A stretch of 62,759 bases of DNA from Blastocatellia bacterium (GTDB taxonomy: Bacteria; Acidobacteriota; Blastocatellia; Pyrinomonadales; Pyrinomonadaceae): the NCBI GenBank assembly GCA_016789145.1, contig JAEUQI010000005.1:1-62759 (forward strand), in the 5' to 3' direction. The notes beneath the pieces are model-generated. The model searched no databases. It saw nothing but the letters and a program-made list of their open reading frames with translations, and had not been told where the DNA came from. The position numbers and the translations under genes are program-made. Positions 19,125 through 26,209 of the stretch are shown here, in pieces. Numbering within the stretch: position 1 is the stretch's first letter; each line of letters starts with the position of its first letter.

Positions 19125-19776
19125 AGCTATGCAGCTTAGTCTCAGTGCAATCTGAAGCTTCGAATTCCGGACAGGTAAAAATTTCCGGCACATGGTCCCG
19201 AGTTTGTTTGCGAATATTCTGCCAAACCGGTGAATCAAGATACCTTTCTCGTGTCCAGCCCAATTTGTATCGATTTCGCCAAACGAATCCATAAGCATCA
19301 TGCTCGTCCATTCCCTGAACATGCTTGGCCTCGTGCAGCAATATCGCCGCTCGTTCAACGTCATCGCTCGGATATGCAAAAAAGTCGGAGTACAGTGTGA
19401 CGATGCCGAAAGGAAAATTTGTCGCGGCATAGGCGTTTTCCTTAGCGACTGACGAGTTCAGCCAGTTATCTGTCGATCGAAAGGTCGAAACATTTCGCAA
19501 AAGGAAAGCCTCGCGGTCGAATCCGCTTATCTCGACATGTTTGATCGCATCAGCGACAAGAACATACTGTTCTCCGGTCAATGGCTTTGCAGAGAATACC
19601 AACGACAAATGGAAGGCCGCCAAAACGCCAAAACTGACGAGAATGCATACCAACGCCCGCCGCTTGATCGAACCGTGCTTCGGCTCATCGATAGAACGCA
19701 GGTGTCCGCCGCACGAAACACATTCGGCGACACGTTCGACGTTCAGCCGATCACAGTTTGAGCATTTCTTTGACAT
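19096..19776 (-). CDS. membrane-anchored zinc-ribbon protein with HEXXH motif
   Basis: Protein of 226 aa. An N-terminal zinc ribbon (Cys5, Cys8, Cys19, Cys22) is followed by one membrane helix (about 41-62), then an extracytoplasmic domain with LLHEAKHVQGMDEHDAYG, where His148, Glu149 and His152 form an HEXXH zinc site. This looks like a small gluzincin-type metallopeptidase of a family I do not recognise; peptidase activity is inferred. The 3' end overlaps the end of mfd by 29 nt in antisense. Confidence 0.7.
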   Translation of the reverse strand: MSKKCSNCDRLNVERVAECVSCGGHLRSIDEPKHGSIKRRALVCILVSFGVLAAFHLSLVFSAKPLTGEQYVLVADAIKHVEISGFDREAFLLRNVSTFRSTDNWLNSSVAKENAYAATNFPFGIVTLYSDFFAYPSDDVERAAILLHEAKHVQGMDEHDAYGFVWRNRYKLGWTRERYLDSPVWQNIRKQTRDHVPEIFTCPEFEASDCTETKLHSSISGLLPTP

Positions 19777-19969
19777 CTAGGACAGGCAGGCTAGGTAGTG
19801 CCCACATCAAAAGGAAATGATCAATCAACAATGTTTTTCACGAATTTCTTGTTGATGGCGACCTATCTATCGAACCGATGCCTAGCAATTGGCATCAAAC
19901 TACAAGTTGCAAATCGAACGCCCGAACGATATAACCATTGTTTGGTTCCGAATTGGAGATCTTTACTTT

Positions 19970-21016
19970 ATGCGTAAGTTTTTTGTCAGTTTGTTTCTGT
20001 TGGTTGCTGTCGCCATTGTTCCCGGTTTTGGACAAGAGACCGAAACCAAAGTCGTTGATGAGGTCGTTGCCCAGGTAAACGACGGTGTCATCACGCTGTC
20101 GCGCGTACGCCGTGAATTGAAGGATATAGTAGACGCGAAAGTCGCCGAAGGGATGAAGCGGGAAGAAGCTCAGAAATTTGGCGATGAGAAGCAGGGCGAA
20201 CTAATAGCAAATCTGATCAACGAAGAGCTGCTTCTTCAGAAAGCCAAAGAACTAGGTATCGATGATGAGGTCGAGGCAAGCCTCAACCAACGATTCTTGG
20301 ATCTGATGAAACAATTCAATCTCAAATCGGTCGACGCTCTCTACGAAGAAATGCGTCGTCAGAATGTCGATCCGCAGGAAATGCGCGAGGTCTGGCGTAA
20401 GCAAGCAACTCGTGAGCGTGTGATCGAACGCGAGGTACAATCAAAAGTGTATTGGACGCCGAACGCTGCTCAGCTCCGTGCTTATTATGATAAGAACAAA
20501 TCAAAGTTCACCAAGCAGGAGTCTATTACGATCAGCGAACTGTTCCTGAGCTTTGCAGGTCGTGACGAGGCCGCTGTTCGCCAAAAAGCCAAGGACCTTC
20601 TTGCTCAGCTACGCGGCGGTGCTGATTTTGCCAAGCTCGTCGCGGAAAATTCTGATAGACCAAATGCGGCAAGTAACAAAGGCAAGGGTGAGACGATTCC
20701 ATTGAAGGAACTCGATCCGCGATTCGCCGAACCGCTGAAGGGCGTGGGCATTGGTGGTTATTCTGAACCGATCGAAACATCAGGACTCGGGCTATCGATC
20801 CTACGTGTAGATGACCGACAGGCCGCGAGTGACGAATCGGAATTCAAGGAGAACGCCGTAAGGCTAGCAATGCTGCAAGAAAGTTTTCCTGAAGCATCAA
20901 AGAAATTCCTGACGAAGTTACGTGCGGATTCTTACATAAAGATCAGCGACACCTACCGTCCGATGGTATCGCCCATACTCTTTGCCGACGAACGAAAAGA
21001 CAAGACCGCAAACTGA
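19970..21016 (+). CDS. SurA/PpiC-type peptidyl-prolyl cis-trans isomerase, periplasmic
   Basis: Protein of 348 aa. The start at 19970 has GGAG upstream and is followed by a clear signal peptide (RKFFVSLFLLVAVAIVP, cleavage near GFGQE). A SurA-like N-terminal helical chaperone region (VVAQVNDGVITLSRVRREL, NLINEELLLQKAKELGI) leads into a PpiC parvulin domain at about 185-290 (ITISELFLSF, ADFAKLVAENSD, LDPRFAEPLKGV). Such proteins fold outer-membrane proteins in the periplasm. A terminator-like hairpin follows at 21052-21075. Confidence 0.88.
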   Translation: MRKFFVSLFLLVAVAIVPGFGQETETKVVDEVVAQVNDGVITLSRVRRELKDIVDAKVAEGMKREEAQKFGDEKQGELIANLINEELLLQKAKELGIDDEVEASLNQRFLDLMKQFNLKSVDALYEEMRRQNVDPQEMREVWRKQATRERVIEREVQSKVYWTPNAAQLRAYYDKNKSKFTKQESITISELFLSFAGRDEAAVRQKAKDLLAQLRGGADFAKLVAENSDRPNAASNKGKGETIPLKELDPRFAEPLKGVGIGGYSEPIETSGLGLSILRVDDRQAASDESEFKENAVRLAMLQESFPEASKKFLTKLRADSYIKISDTYRPMVSPILFADERKDKTAN

Positions 21017-21051
21017 TCTTGTAATTCATTAATTCAGTCGAATACATCGAG

Positions 21052-21075
21052 AGGCTGTCTGAAAAGGCAGCCTTT
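21052..21075 (+). terminator. terminator-like hairpin after the PPIase gene
   Basis: Stem AGGCTG/CAGCCT with a 10-nt loop, followed by TTCG; 35 nt past the stop. The T tract is short. The same hairpin design begins the homologous module at 32734. Confidence 0.5.
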
Positions 21076-21106
21076 CGCGCCTTACAGCCGTTCGAAGCGT
21101 TTGGAA

Positions 21107-21135
21107 TGTCCACCGCGTGTCCACGGCGTGTCCAC
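21107..21135. repeat. TGTCCAC phased array, locus 1 (3 copies)
   Basis: TGTCCAC starts at 21107, 21118 and 21129, an exact 11-bp period, with GCG or GGCG spacers. The array is followed by TGTGGATACGGAAGTCATTG, which matches the flank at locus 2. Confidence 0.85.
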
Positions 21136-21689
21136 GTGAGCCTGTGGATACGGAAGTCATTGTTAATGAATGACTTACGCGTGCAAAAGGCTCCTTTTGT
21201 CTCGACTTTCGAAAAAAAGCTCTTGCGTCGTTCTTTTGCCGACGCTTCTGTTTCATTTACGGTGAAACGCCGATCTTACTCGAACGCCATATCTCTATTG
21301 CTATCAACAGTTACAACCGAGATTCGAAATATCGTTCCAGCAGCGTTCCCGAGGTTTGTGGAACGCTTAAGTACTTGATAACAATGATGTTACGACACCG
21401 CAATACTCATTTTTTACCCAAAACGAAAAAAATGTAAGACATTGTCTTACAGCTTGGCAGACAACTATGGCATTTTGATCGACGTTCTTCGTGTGTGTTT
21501 CTGCATTTAGATGTCAAAGAACTAGGAGCCGAGTTGATCGCGGCCATTGATCAGTATACCACAGATGCAACAGCGTCTCAATAAAATTCTTTGCAGGCTT
21601 GACGCAACCGGACCAGGAGCGATGGAAGAGCCTGACAGCTATCGGCTAAACCAACACAGATCGCTTTCGAAGATCATCGTCTTAAATCT

Positions 21690-22151
21690 CTAGCCGAAAA
21701 TCTGCTTTAAGGCCTTTTGAAAGATCTCGATCTTTTTGGTTATTCGTTTTACTTGAGGATGGTCTTGCTTATAGGTTCGAAGTAGCCTGTTCTTTTCAGT
21801 CTCCAACTCAGCCTTTCGCAATATCAGCTTTCCGGTTGATTCGGTCAAACGCTGCGTTTCCGAAGGCGAGATCGTGAACATTCGATCGACCTCCTTATTT
21901 ATCGACGCCAACTCAAACCTGGCATCGATGACACGCGGGTTCTCTTCGGTGTAGTCCTCAACAAATGAAACAAGGTCGGCTTCTAATTCCGTTCTACGAA
22001 GCATGACCACGCTGTACGCGGCCGAGGAACGGATGGGCCCGACTTCAGTATTCTGCTGAGTGGGACTGCCCGTCTGCGGCAGAACCGCAGTAAAGAGTCC
22101 GAAAGCGAACACCGCCGAAACCTGAAACACGAATTGGGAAACCCTGCTCAT
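21690..22151 (-). CDS. small secreted coiled-coil protein
   Basis: Protein of 153 aa with a signal peptide (first ~25 residues, to about VLPQT) and a charged, heptad-like helical region (about 55-150: FELASINKEVDRMF, LILRKAELETEKNRLLRTYKQDHPQVKRI). The DHPQV and ENPRV motifs resemble the periplasmic helix of Wzz/GumC-type chain-length regulators, but there are no membrane segments apart from the signal. Function unknown. Its start overlaps the stop of the LolA-like gene by 4 nt (ATGA), so the two are coupled. Confidence 0.7.
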   Translation of the reverse strand: MSRVSQFVFQVSAVFAFGLFTAVLPQTGSPTQQNTEVGPIRSSAAYSVVMLRRTELEADLVSFVEDYTEENPRVIDARFELASINKEVDRMFTISPSETQRLTESTGKLILRKAELETEKNRLLRTYKQDHPQVKRITKKIEIFQKALKQIFG

Positions 22152-22987
22152 TTAATATCGAAAGTGAAAAAGTCAGGAGCAAGAGCCTGATTGACGATGT
22201 ACTTCTGCACCAGGATCCGCCAGGTATTCTGATGAACGGACGTATTGCTGTTGGACTCAAAGGTGACCTCGTACCGATGCGGCAACGTCAGGCCATCTAC
22301 CGACTTGAACTCGGAAAAGGTTTCGGTGAGCGTCAATTCTGCATTAGTGATCTGATTCTGGCGTCCCACGGATGGTGACCGCGGACGCACTTCGCGCCGG
22401 TACTCCGTTCTGACATGCTGGAAAGTTTCGGCATCGAAATACAGTTTGATCGTAAAATCAGCACCAAGGTCCGCTGAAAGATATTCGATCGCGTACGCTT
22501 TGCGCTTATCGATGCTCTTGCTTCCGGCGGTGGAGAGTTTTGGCAGATCTTTTTCTGCGATCCGCCAGCGACGCGAAAGAACGCCGCCGAACAATCCCTC
22601 GGTCAAAACCTTCGAATGCTCAGCCAAGAAATCGCCCAGAAGCGACCTTTTACCCGAATTGATATACGGCAGATCGACCTTACCATTGAAGTAACCGACC
22701 TTTTCGAACGGATACTCCTTCGAATTAAGTGAAATAAGGAAAAACAGATTGCTTGCGTCGGAAACAACGATGCTCTTGCCGCCGCCTTTTACAACCGGTG
22801 ATGACGCCTCGAACTCGCTGGCACCGGCGGCGATCAGCGTCCTAACGTCGGCTCGCTTTTCAGGCGAACCAACCGCCGCGAGGTGCTTGGCAATGATCTC
22901 GTCAGCCGATAGTTTTTGAGCTGATATGGCGTTCGCAACAAGCAAAATGACGCCGAAAAGCAATATAGAGTAGTTCTTGGTGTTCAT
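22148..22987 (-). CDS. LolA-like periplasmic lipoprotein-carrier-fold protein
   Basis: Protein of 279 aa with a signal peptide (cleavage near ISAQK). The N-terminal LSADEIIAKHLAAVGSPEKRADVRTLIAAG is characteristic of the outer-membrane lipoprotein-sorting-like families abundant in Acidobacteriota. Beta-strand-rich remainder with YFDAETFQHVRTEYR and DGLTLPHRYEV, as in LolA/LolB-fold proteins. It may carry a lipid or lipoprotein in the periplasm; unproven. It lies 27 nt after dusB and is coupled to the next gene. Confidence 0.7.
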   Translation of the reverse strand: MNTKNYSILLFGVILLVANAISAQKLSADEIIAKHLAAVGSPEKRADVRTLIAAGASEFEASSPVVKGGGKSIVVSDASNLFFLISLNSKEYPFEKVGYFNGKVDLPYINSGKRSLLGDFLAEHSKVLTEGLFGGVLSRRWRIAEKDLPKLSTAGSKSIDKRKAYAIEYLSADLGADFTIKLYFDAETFQHVRTEYRREVRPRSPSVGRQNQITNAELTLTETFSEFKSVDGLTLPHRYEVTFESNSNTSVHQNTWRILVQKYIVNQALAPDFFTFDIK

Positions 22988-23014
22988 ACTGTAAATTCTG
23001 TAAAACGTTTGATG

Positions 23015-24106
23015 CTAAACTCCCGCTGAAAGTCGCCCGGGCGGCTCGATCGTCGGCAATACCGGTGCGTCGCACGACGTCATTTCAATATCCGCGTCGG
23101 ATTCAACCTCGCCGTCACCAAAAGTTGCTCGTTGGCTAAGTGTCTCGAAGTAAATATCAATATTGTCGAGAATTTCCTGCGCCGAATGCGAGTGATAAAG
23201 CGTTTGACGAAACTGTGCCCCGCCGACAAGACCCTTAGTAAACTGGCCGGCGAGCTGTTTCATCTTGCCAAGACTTACGATCTCAGGCATTTCTTCGCGG
23301 CACAGGCCAAAGAATTCGAGCAGTACCGCTTTCTTTTCAGCAACGTCCGGTTGATACGGTTCGCGACCTGCCAGGACGTCAGCAAATTGGCGGAAGATCC
23401 ACGGATTCTGCATCGCACCGCGGCCGATCAAGATGCCGTCAACACCGCTCTCTCGCCATTTCCTCATACCGTATTCGATCGAGGTAATGTCGCCGTTCCC
23501 AGAAACCGGAATGCTAACGGCCTCTTTCACTTGGCGAATGATCTCCCAATTAGCGAGGCCCTTATAGCCTTGTTCGCGAGTGCGTCCGTGCACCTGAATA
23601 TGCTCGACGCCACACTGCTCTGCCATTTTAGCAACGTCGACCACGTTGATCGAAGCTTCGGTATAGCCTGTACGCAGTTTGAGCGTGAGCGGGATCGTGA
23701 TCGCCTTTTTGATCTCTTTCAGGATCGATTCGAGCAATTTCGGTTCGCGGAGCAATCCACTCCCGCCGCCATTCTTTACAACCTTAGGAGCAGGACACCC
23801 GCAATTCACATCGAGAATATCAGCACCGACTTCCTCGGCCATTTCGGCTCCCATCGCCATTCGATCGGGCTTTCCGCCAAAGATCTGCACAGCGTACGGC
23901 CGCTCGTCCTCATCAAAACGCATCTGCCGCTTCGATTTCGGATTATGCCGCGTGAGCCCCTCGACCGAGATAAACTCTGACACAACGAGCCCCACGCCGC
24001 CGCGACGTTTGATCAAACGGCGAAACGTATAGTCAGTAACGCCCGCCATTGGCGAAAGTACCAATGGCGGGTCGATCGTGATATTTCTGATGTTGAATGG
24101 TTCCAC
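23015..24106 (-). CDS. dusB: tRNA-dihydrouridine synthase B
   Basis: FMN enzyme reducing uridine to dihydrouridine in the tRNA D-loop. Protein of 363 aa. TIM-barrel start LSPMAGVTDYTFRRL, active-site NCGCPAPKV (catalytic Cys about residue 104), LTLKLRTGY, QVHGRTREQGYKG, and the FMN-phosphate loop GNGDI...GVDGILIGRGAMQNPW. C-terminal helical domain present. It follows the DUF4920 gene by 17 nt and precedes the LolA-like gene by 27 nt, so an operon from 24675 to 21690 is likely. Confidence 0.92.
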   Translation of the reverse strand: MEPFNIRNITIDPPLVLSPMAGVTDYTFRRLIKRRGGVGLVVSEFISVEGLTRHNPKSKRQMRFDEDERPYAVQIFGGKPDRMAMGAEMAEEVGADILDVNCGCPAPKVVKNGGGSGLLREPKLLESILKEIKKAITIPLTLKLRTGYTEASINVVDVAKMAEQCGVEHIQVHGRTREQGYKGLANWEIIRQVKEAVSIPVSGNGDITSIEYGMRKWRESGVDGILIGRGAMQNPWIFRQFADVLAGREPYQPDVAEKKAVLLEFFGLCREEMPEIVSLGKMKQLAGQFTKGLVGGAQFRQTLYHSHSAQEILDNIDIYFETLSQRATFGDGEVESDADIEMTSCDAPVLPTIEPPGRLSAGV

Positions 24107-24123
24107 TAAGAGTTGGCTCGACG

Positions 24124-24675
24124 TTACTTCTTTACGCCGGTCAATTCCACGCCAGTCGCCTCGAACGCAACCTCGGTCACGGTACCGTCCGCGTTGATCT
24201 TGTCGAATTTCGCGCCGTCATCTTTGACCAAGTGGTCGACCTTTTCCTTAGGCAAAATGTTGGTTTTGAATACGCCTTGTGCCTTAACATTGAGGCCTGC
24301 GGAATTGAGCGGAATGAAGAACTTGTGGTCGCCAAACGTCACGCGAACCGATTTGCCGCCTTCTTTGTCTGCCATTTCCATCCAGCAGCCTTCTTTCTTG
24401 CACGAGCGAACCACGACACCCGAAACTGCGACGGTCTTGTCAGCATATTTGTTCGGGTCTTTCATGACCTTCTCGATCGTCGTTTTCTTGACGCCCGAAG
24501 CCAACGCGTCGCCGCGTTTGATCGTCTCGCCGGCCTTTAGCTCCACAGGTGCATTGTCCTTGCTTTTAACGACAGGCTTGCCCATGCTGTTAAGCTCAGG
24601 TTTGTCAGTGCCCTGTGCAAATGAAACAGTCGCCGCAGCGACAACTAATGCGAATGAGATAAGTACTTTTTTCAT
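24124..24675 (-). CDS. DUF4920 periplasmic protein
   Basis: Protein of 183 aa from the ATG at 24675, which begins a typical signal peptide (KKVLISFALVVAAATVSFAQ); an upstream TTG is less likely. The central OB-like region contains KYADKTVAVSGVVVRSCKKEGCWMEM, the DUF4920 core with a conserved Cys-x4-Cys. DUF4920 proteins are exported, sometimes adjacent to redox or metal genes; function unknown. First gene of the dusB operon. Confidence 0.8.
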   Translation of the reverse strand: MKKVLISFALVVAAATVSFAQGTDKPELNSMGKPVVKSKDNAPVELKAGETIKRGDALASGVKKTTIEKVMKDPNKYADKTVAVSGVVVRSCKKEGCWMEMADKEGGKSVRVTFGDHKFFIPLNSAGLNVKAQGVFKTNILPKEKVDHLVKDDGAKFDKINADGTVTEVAFEATGVELTGVKK

Positions 24676-24714
24676 AAATCTATTTCGTAACTCCAAATCT
24701 TTAGTATAAGAGAT

Positions 24715-24764
24715 TTAGCCACGAATGCACGAATAAAGAACCTTCGAATCAGTGCATTTGTGAC
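24715..24764. repeat. dispersed inverted repeat, TAGCCACGAATGCAC family
   Basis: Left arm TTAGCCACGAATGCACGAAT (24715-24734) and right arm around AGTGCATTTGTGACT are imperfect inverses. The TGA stop of the downstream amidohydrolase (24749-24751) lies inside the right arm. Confidence 0.6.
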
Positions 24765-26209
24765 TGGTCCTCTCCCGATTCGAACACGACGCGGCCATTT
24801 ACGATCGTTATCTCTACTCGCGAATCTCGGATGAACGATCGATCGATCCTAAATATATCGCTCGACAACATGACGACATCTGCCAATTTCCCAACCTCGA
24901 TAGTTCCCTTCTCTTGCTCTTGAAACTCGGCATAAGCCGAGCCGAAGGTGTATGCGGCAACAGCTTGATCGACTGATATAGAACTCGGGCCGAAATTGAC
25001 GGCATCATGAATTCCCTCGAGCGGATCGATGTCGATCATCGAGGCGTCAGAGCCAAATGCGACTCGAGTCTTTCGCGAGAACAGCGTACGAAAGTCATCC
25101 GAACCAATACCGAACAACGCCGGCTGCATCGACATTATGACGTCATTTCGCAATACGCGACCGTGATCCGCGGAACGCATTCTTGTCGCATGTTCGATGC
25201 GAAAACGGCGGTCGCGTTTGCCATTTTGAGCTGCTACATACTCGAATGCTGAGAGCGTGTTAGCATTAGACCGCGGGCCGATTGCGTGAACCAGAACTTG
25301 CAAACCGGCTTTATCGGCAGCGGCAAAACGCTTGCCAAGCTCGACCTCTTCGCCGTCCACGCCCTCCGCCATCCATTTCAAACAACCGCCGCGAACCATA
25401 GCCGTGTCCGTTTTCTCAGGTAGGCCGACGCGCGTATCGTTCTCCCAGTTAGAAAGCCCAACACAATCGTAAACTCGCGTCAGCAGCTTGCCCTGTCGAT
25501 CTAGCTGACGCAGATAGATTCGCAGATCGTCCGAATGAACGTCCTGAATACTCGTGACTCCGTTTGCAGCCGCATATTTGCTCGCCGCTTCGATGATCTC
25601 GCCCCAATTCGTCGCGTTATTCGCTGGTATAGCACGCTTAGCGAACTGCAACGGACTTCCTCTCAAAACGTGCGTATCGAGCGGCAATTTCGCGGCCTTG
25701 AGCGCCAGCGAATTCACGGCGACCGTATTAGGATCATTGAACCAAATGAGAACAGGATTGTCAGGAGAAACCGAGTCGATCTCAGCCAGCGTCGGCAGAT
25801 TCATTGGGTCGAGCTTCCCGCCCAAAATCCAACGCCCTTTCGGCAAATAAGTCGCAAACCGCTTTATACCCGTGATCACGTCGCTCTTGCTCTTTGCCCT
25901 AGCCAACCCAAGATGCGAAAACCAATTCCCAACGCCCGTCAGATGCACATGCGAATCATTAAACCCCGGCAGAACCAGCCGCTTCTTCGCGTCAATAACG
26001 CGAGTTCTCTCGGTCTGATACTTCGCGATCTCCGCATCGCTCCCAACCGCGACAATGCGGCCATCCCTAACTGCAACGGCACTCGCAACAGTCCGCTTCG
26101 CGTCCATCGTGCGGATCGTAGCGTTTTTGATTATGAGATCAGCAAATGCTTGCGCCGGCATCGATGCGGCCAGCAATAAGACTGCAATTGCCAACCTCAA
26201 AATCGTCAC
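24749..26209 (-). CDS. secreted amidohydrolase (amidohydrolase-3 type), shorter paralogue
   Basis: Protein of 486 aa with a GTG start overlapping the stop of the upstream paralogue (GTGA). Signal peptide to about QAFAD. Metal ligands are visible: HVH (NDSHVHLTG), a Lys in LKWMAEG at the position of the carbamylated Lys, VHAIG, RIEHA, and GSD near the C terminus. It is about 65 residues shorter than its neighbour, lacking a stretch after the Lys. It should hydrolyse an amide, imide or related bond outside the cytoplasm; substrate unknown. Confidence 0.82.
   Translation of the reverse strand: MTILRLAIAVLLLAASMPAQAFADLIIKNATIRTMDAKRTVASAVAVRDGRIVAVGSDAEIAKYQTERTRVIDAKKRLVLPGFNDSHVHLTGVGNWFSHLGLARAKSKSDVITGIKRFATYLPKGRWILGGKLDPMNLPTLAEIDSVSPDNPVLIWFNDPNTVAVNSLALKAAKLPLDTHVLRGSPLQFAKRAIPANNATNWGEIIEAASKYAAANGVTSIQDVHSDDLRIYLRQLDRQGKLLTRVYDCVGLSNWENDTRVGLPEKTDTAMVRGGCLKWMAEGVDGEEVELGKRFAAADKAGLQVLVHAIGPRSNANTLSAFEYVAAQNGKRDRRFRIEHATRMRSADHGRVLRNDVIMSMQPALFGIGSDDFRTLFSRKTRVAFGSDASMIDIDPLEGIHDAVNFGPSSISVDQAVAAYTFGSAYAEFQEQEKGTIEVGKLADVVMLSSDIFRIDRSFIRDSRVEITIVNGRVVFESGEDQSQMH

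Larger units (their letters stand above)
21017..21689. other. intergenic module 1: hairpin, TGTCCAC array, dyad and conserved 3' block
   Basis: A 673-nt gap between two convergent gene ends, so it is not a promoter of either neighbour. In order it holds a terminator-like hairpin, three TGTCCAC heptamers at 11-bp pitch (21107-21135), a near-consensus DnaA-box-like TGTGGATAC (21143-21151), the perfect 19-nt dyad TGTAAGACATTGTCTTACA (21433-21451), and a block from ATGTCAAAGA (21511) to a TAA at 21582-21584. That block aligns without gaps to the module at 32714-33219. In the frame reading GTC AAA it is open for over 40 codons to the shared stop but has no convincing start, so a decayed or very small gene is possible. 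Confidence 0.6.

Noticed and set aside
21107..21135. CRISPR array
   Set aside because: The repeated unit is only 7 bp with 4-bp spacers; there are no long repeats, no distinct spacers and no cas genes in the window.
21107..21151. chromosomal replication origin based on DnaA-box-like sites
   Set aside because: Only one site is close to the DnaA-box consensus, no dnaA/dnaN/gidA neighbourhood is present, and the same array recurs at two other loci.
21106..21378. 90-aa open frame in intergenic module 1
   Set aside because: It begins inside the TGTCCAC array and has no counterpart in module 2, where only the 3' block is conserved.
23132..23980. 282-aa open frame on the plus strand
   Set aside because: Entirely antisense to dusB, whose motifs are complete; no ribosome site or recognisable protein.
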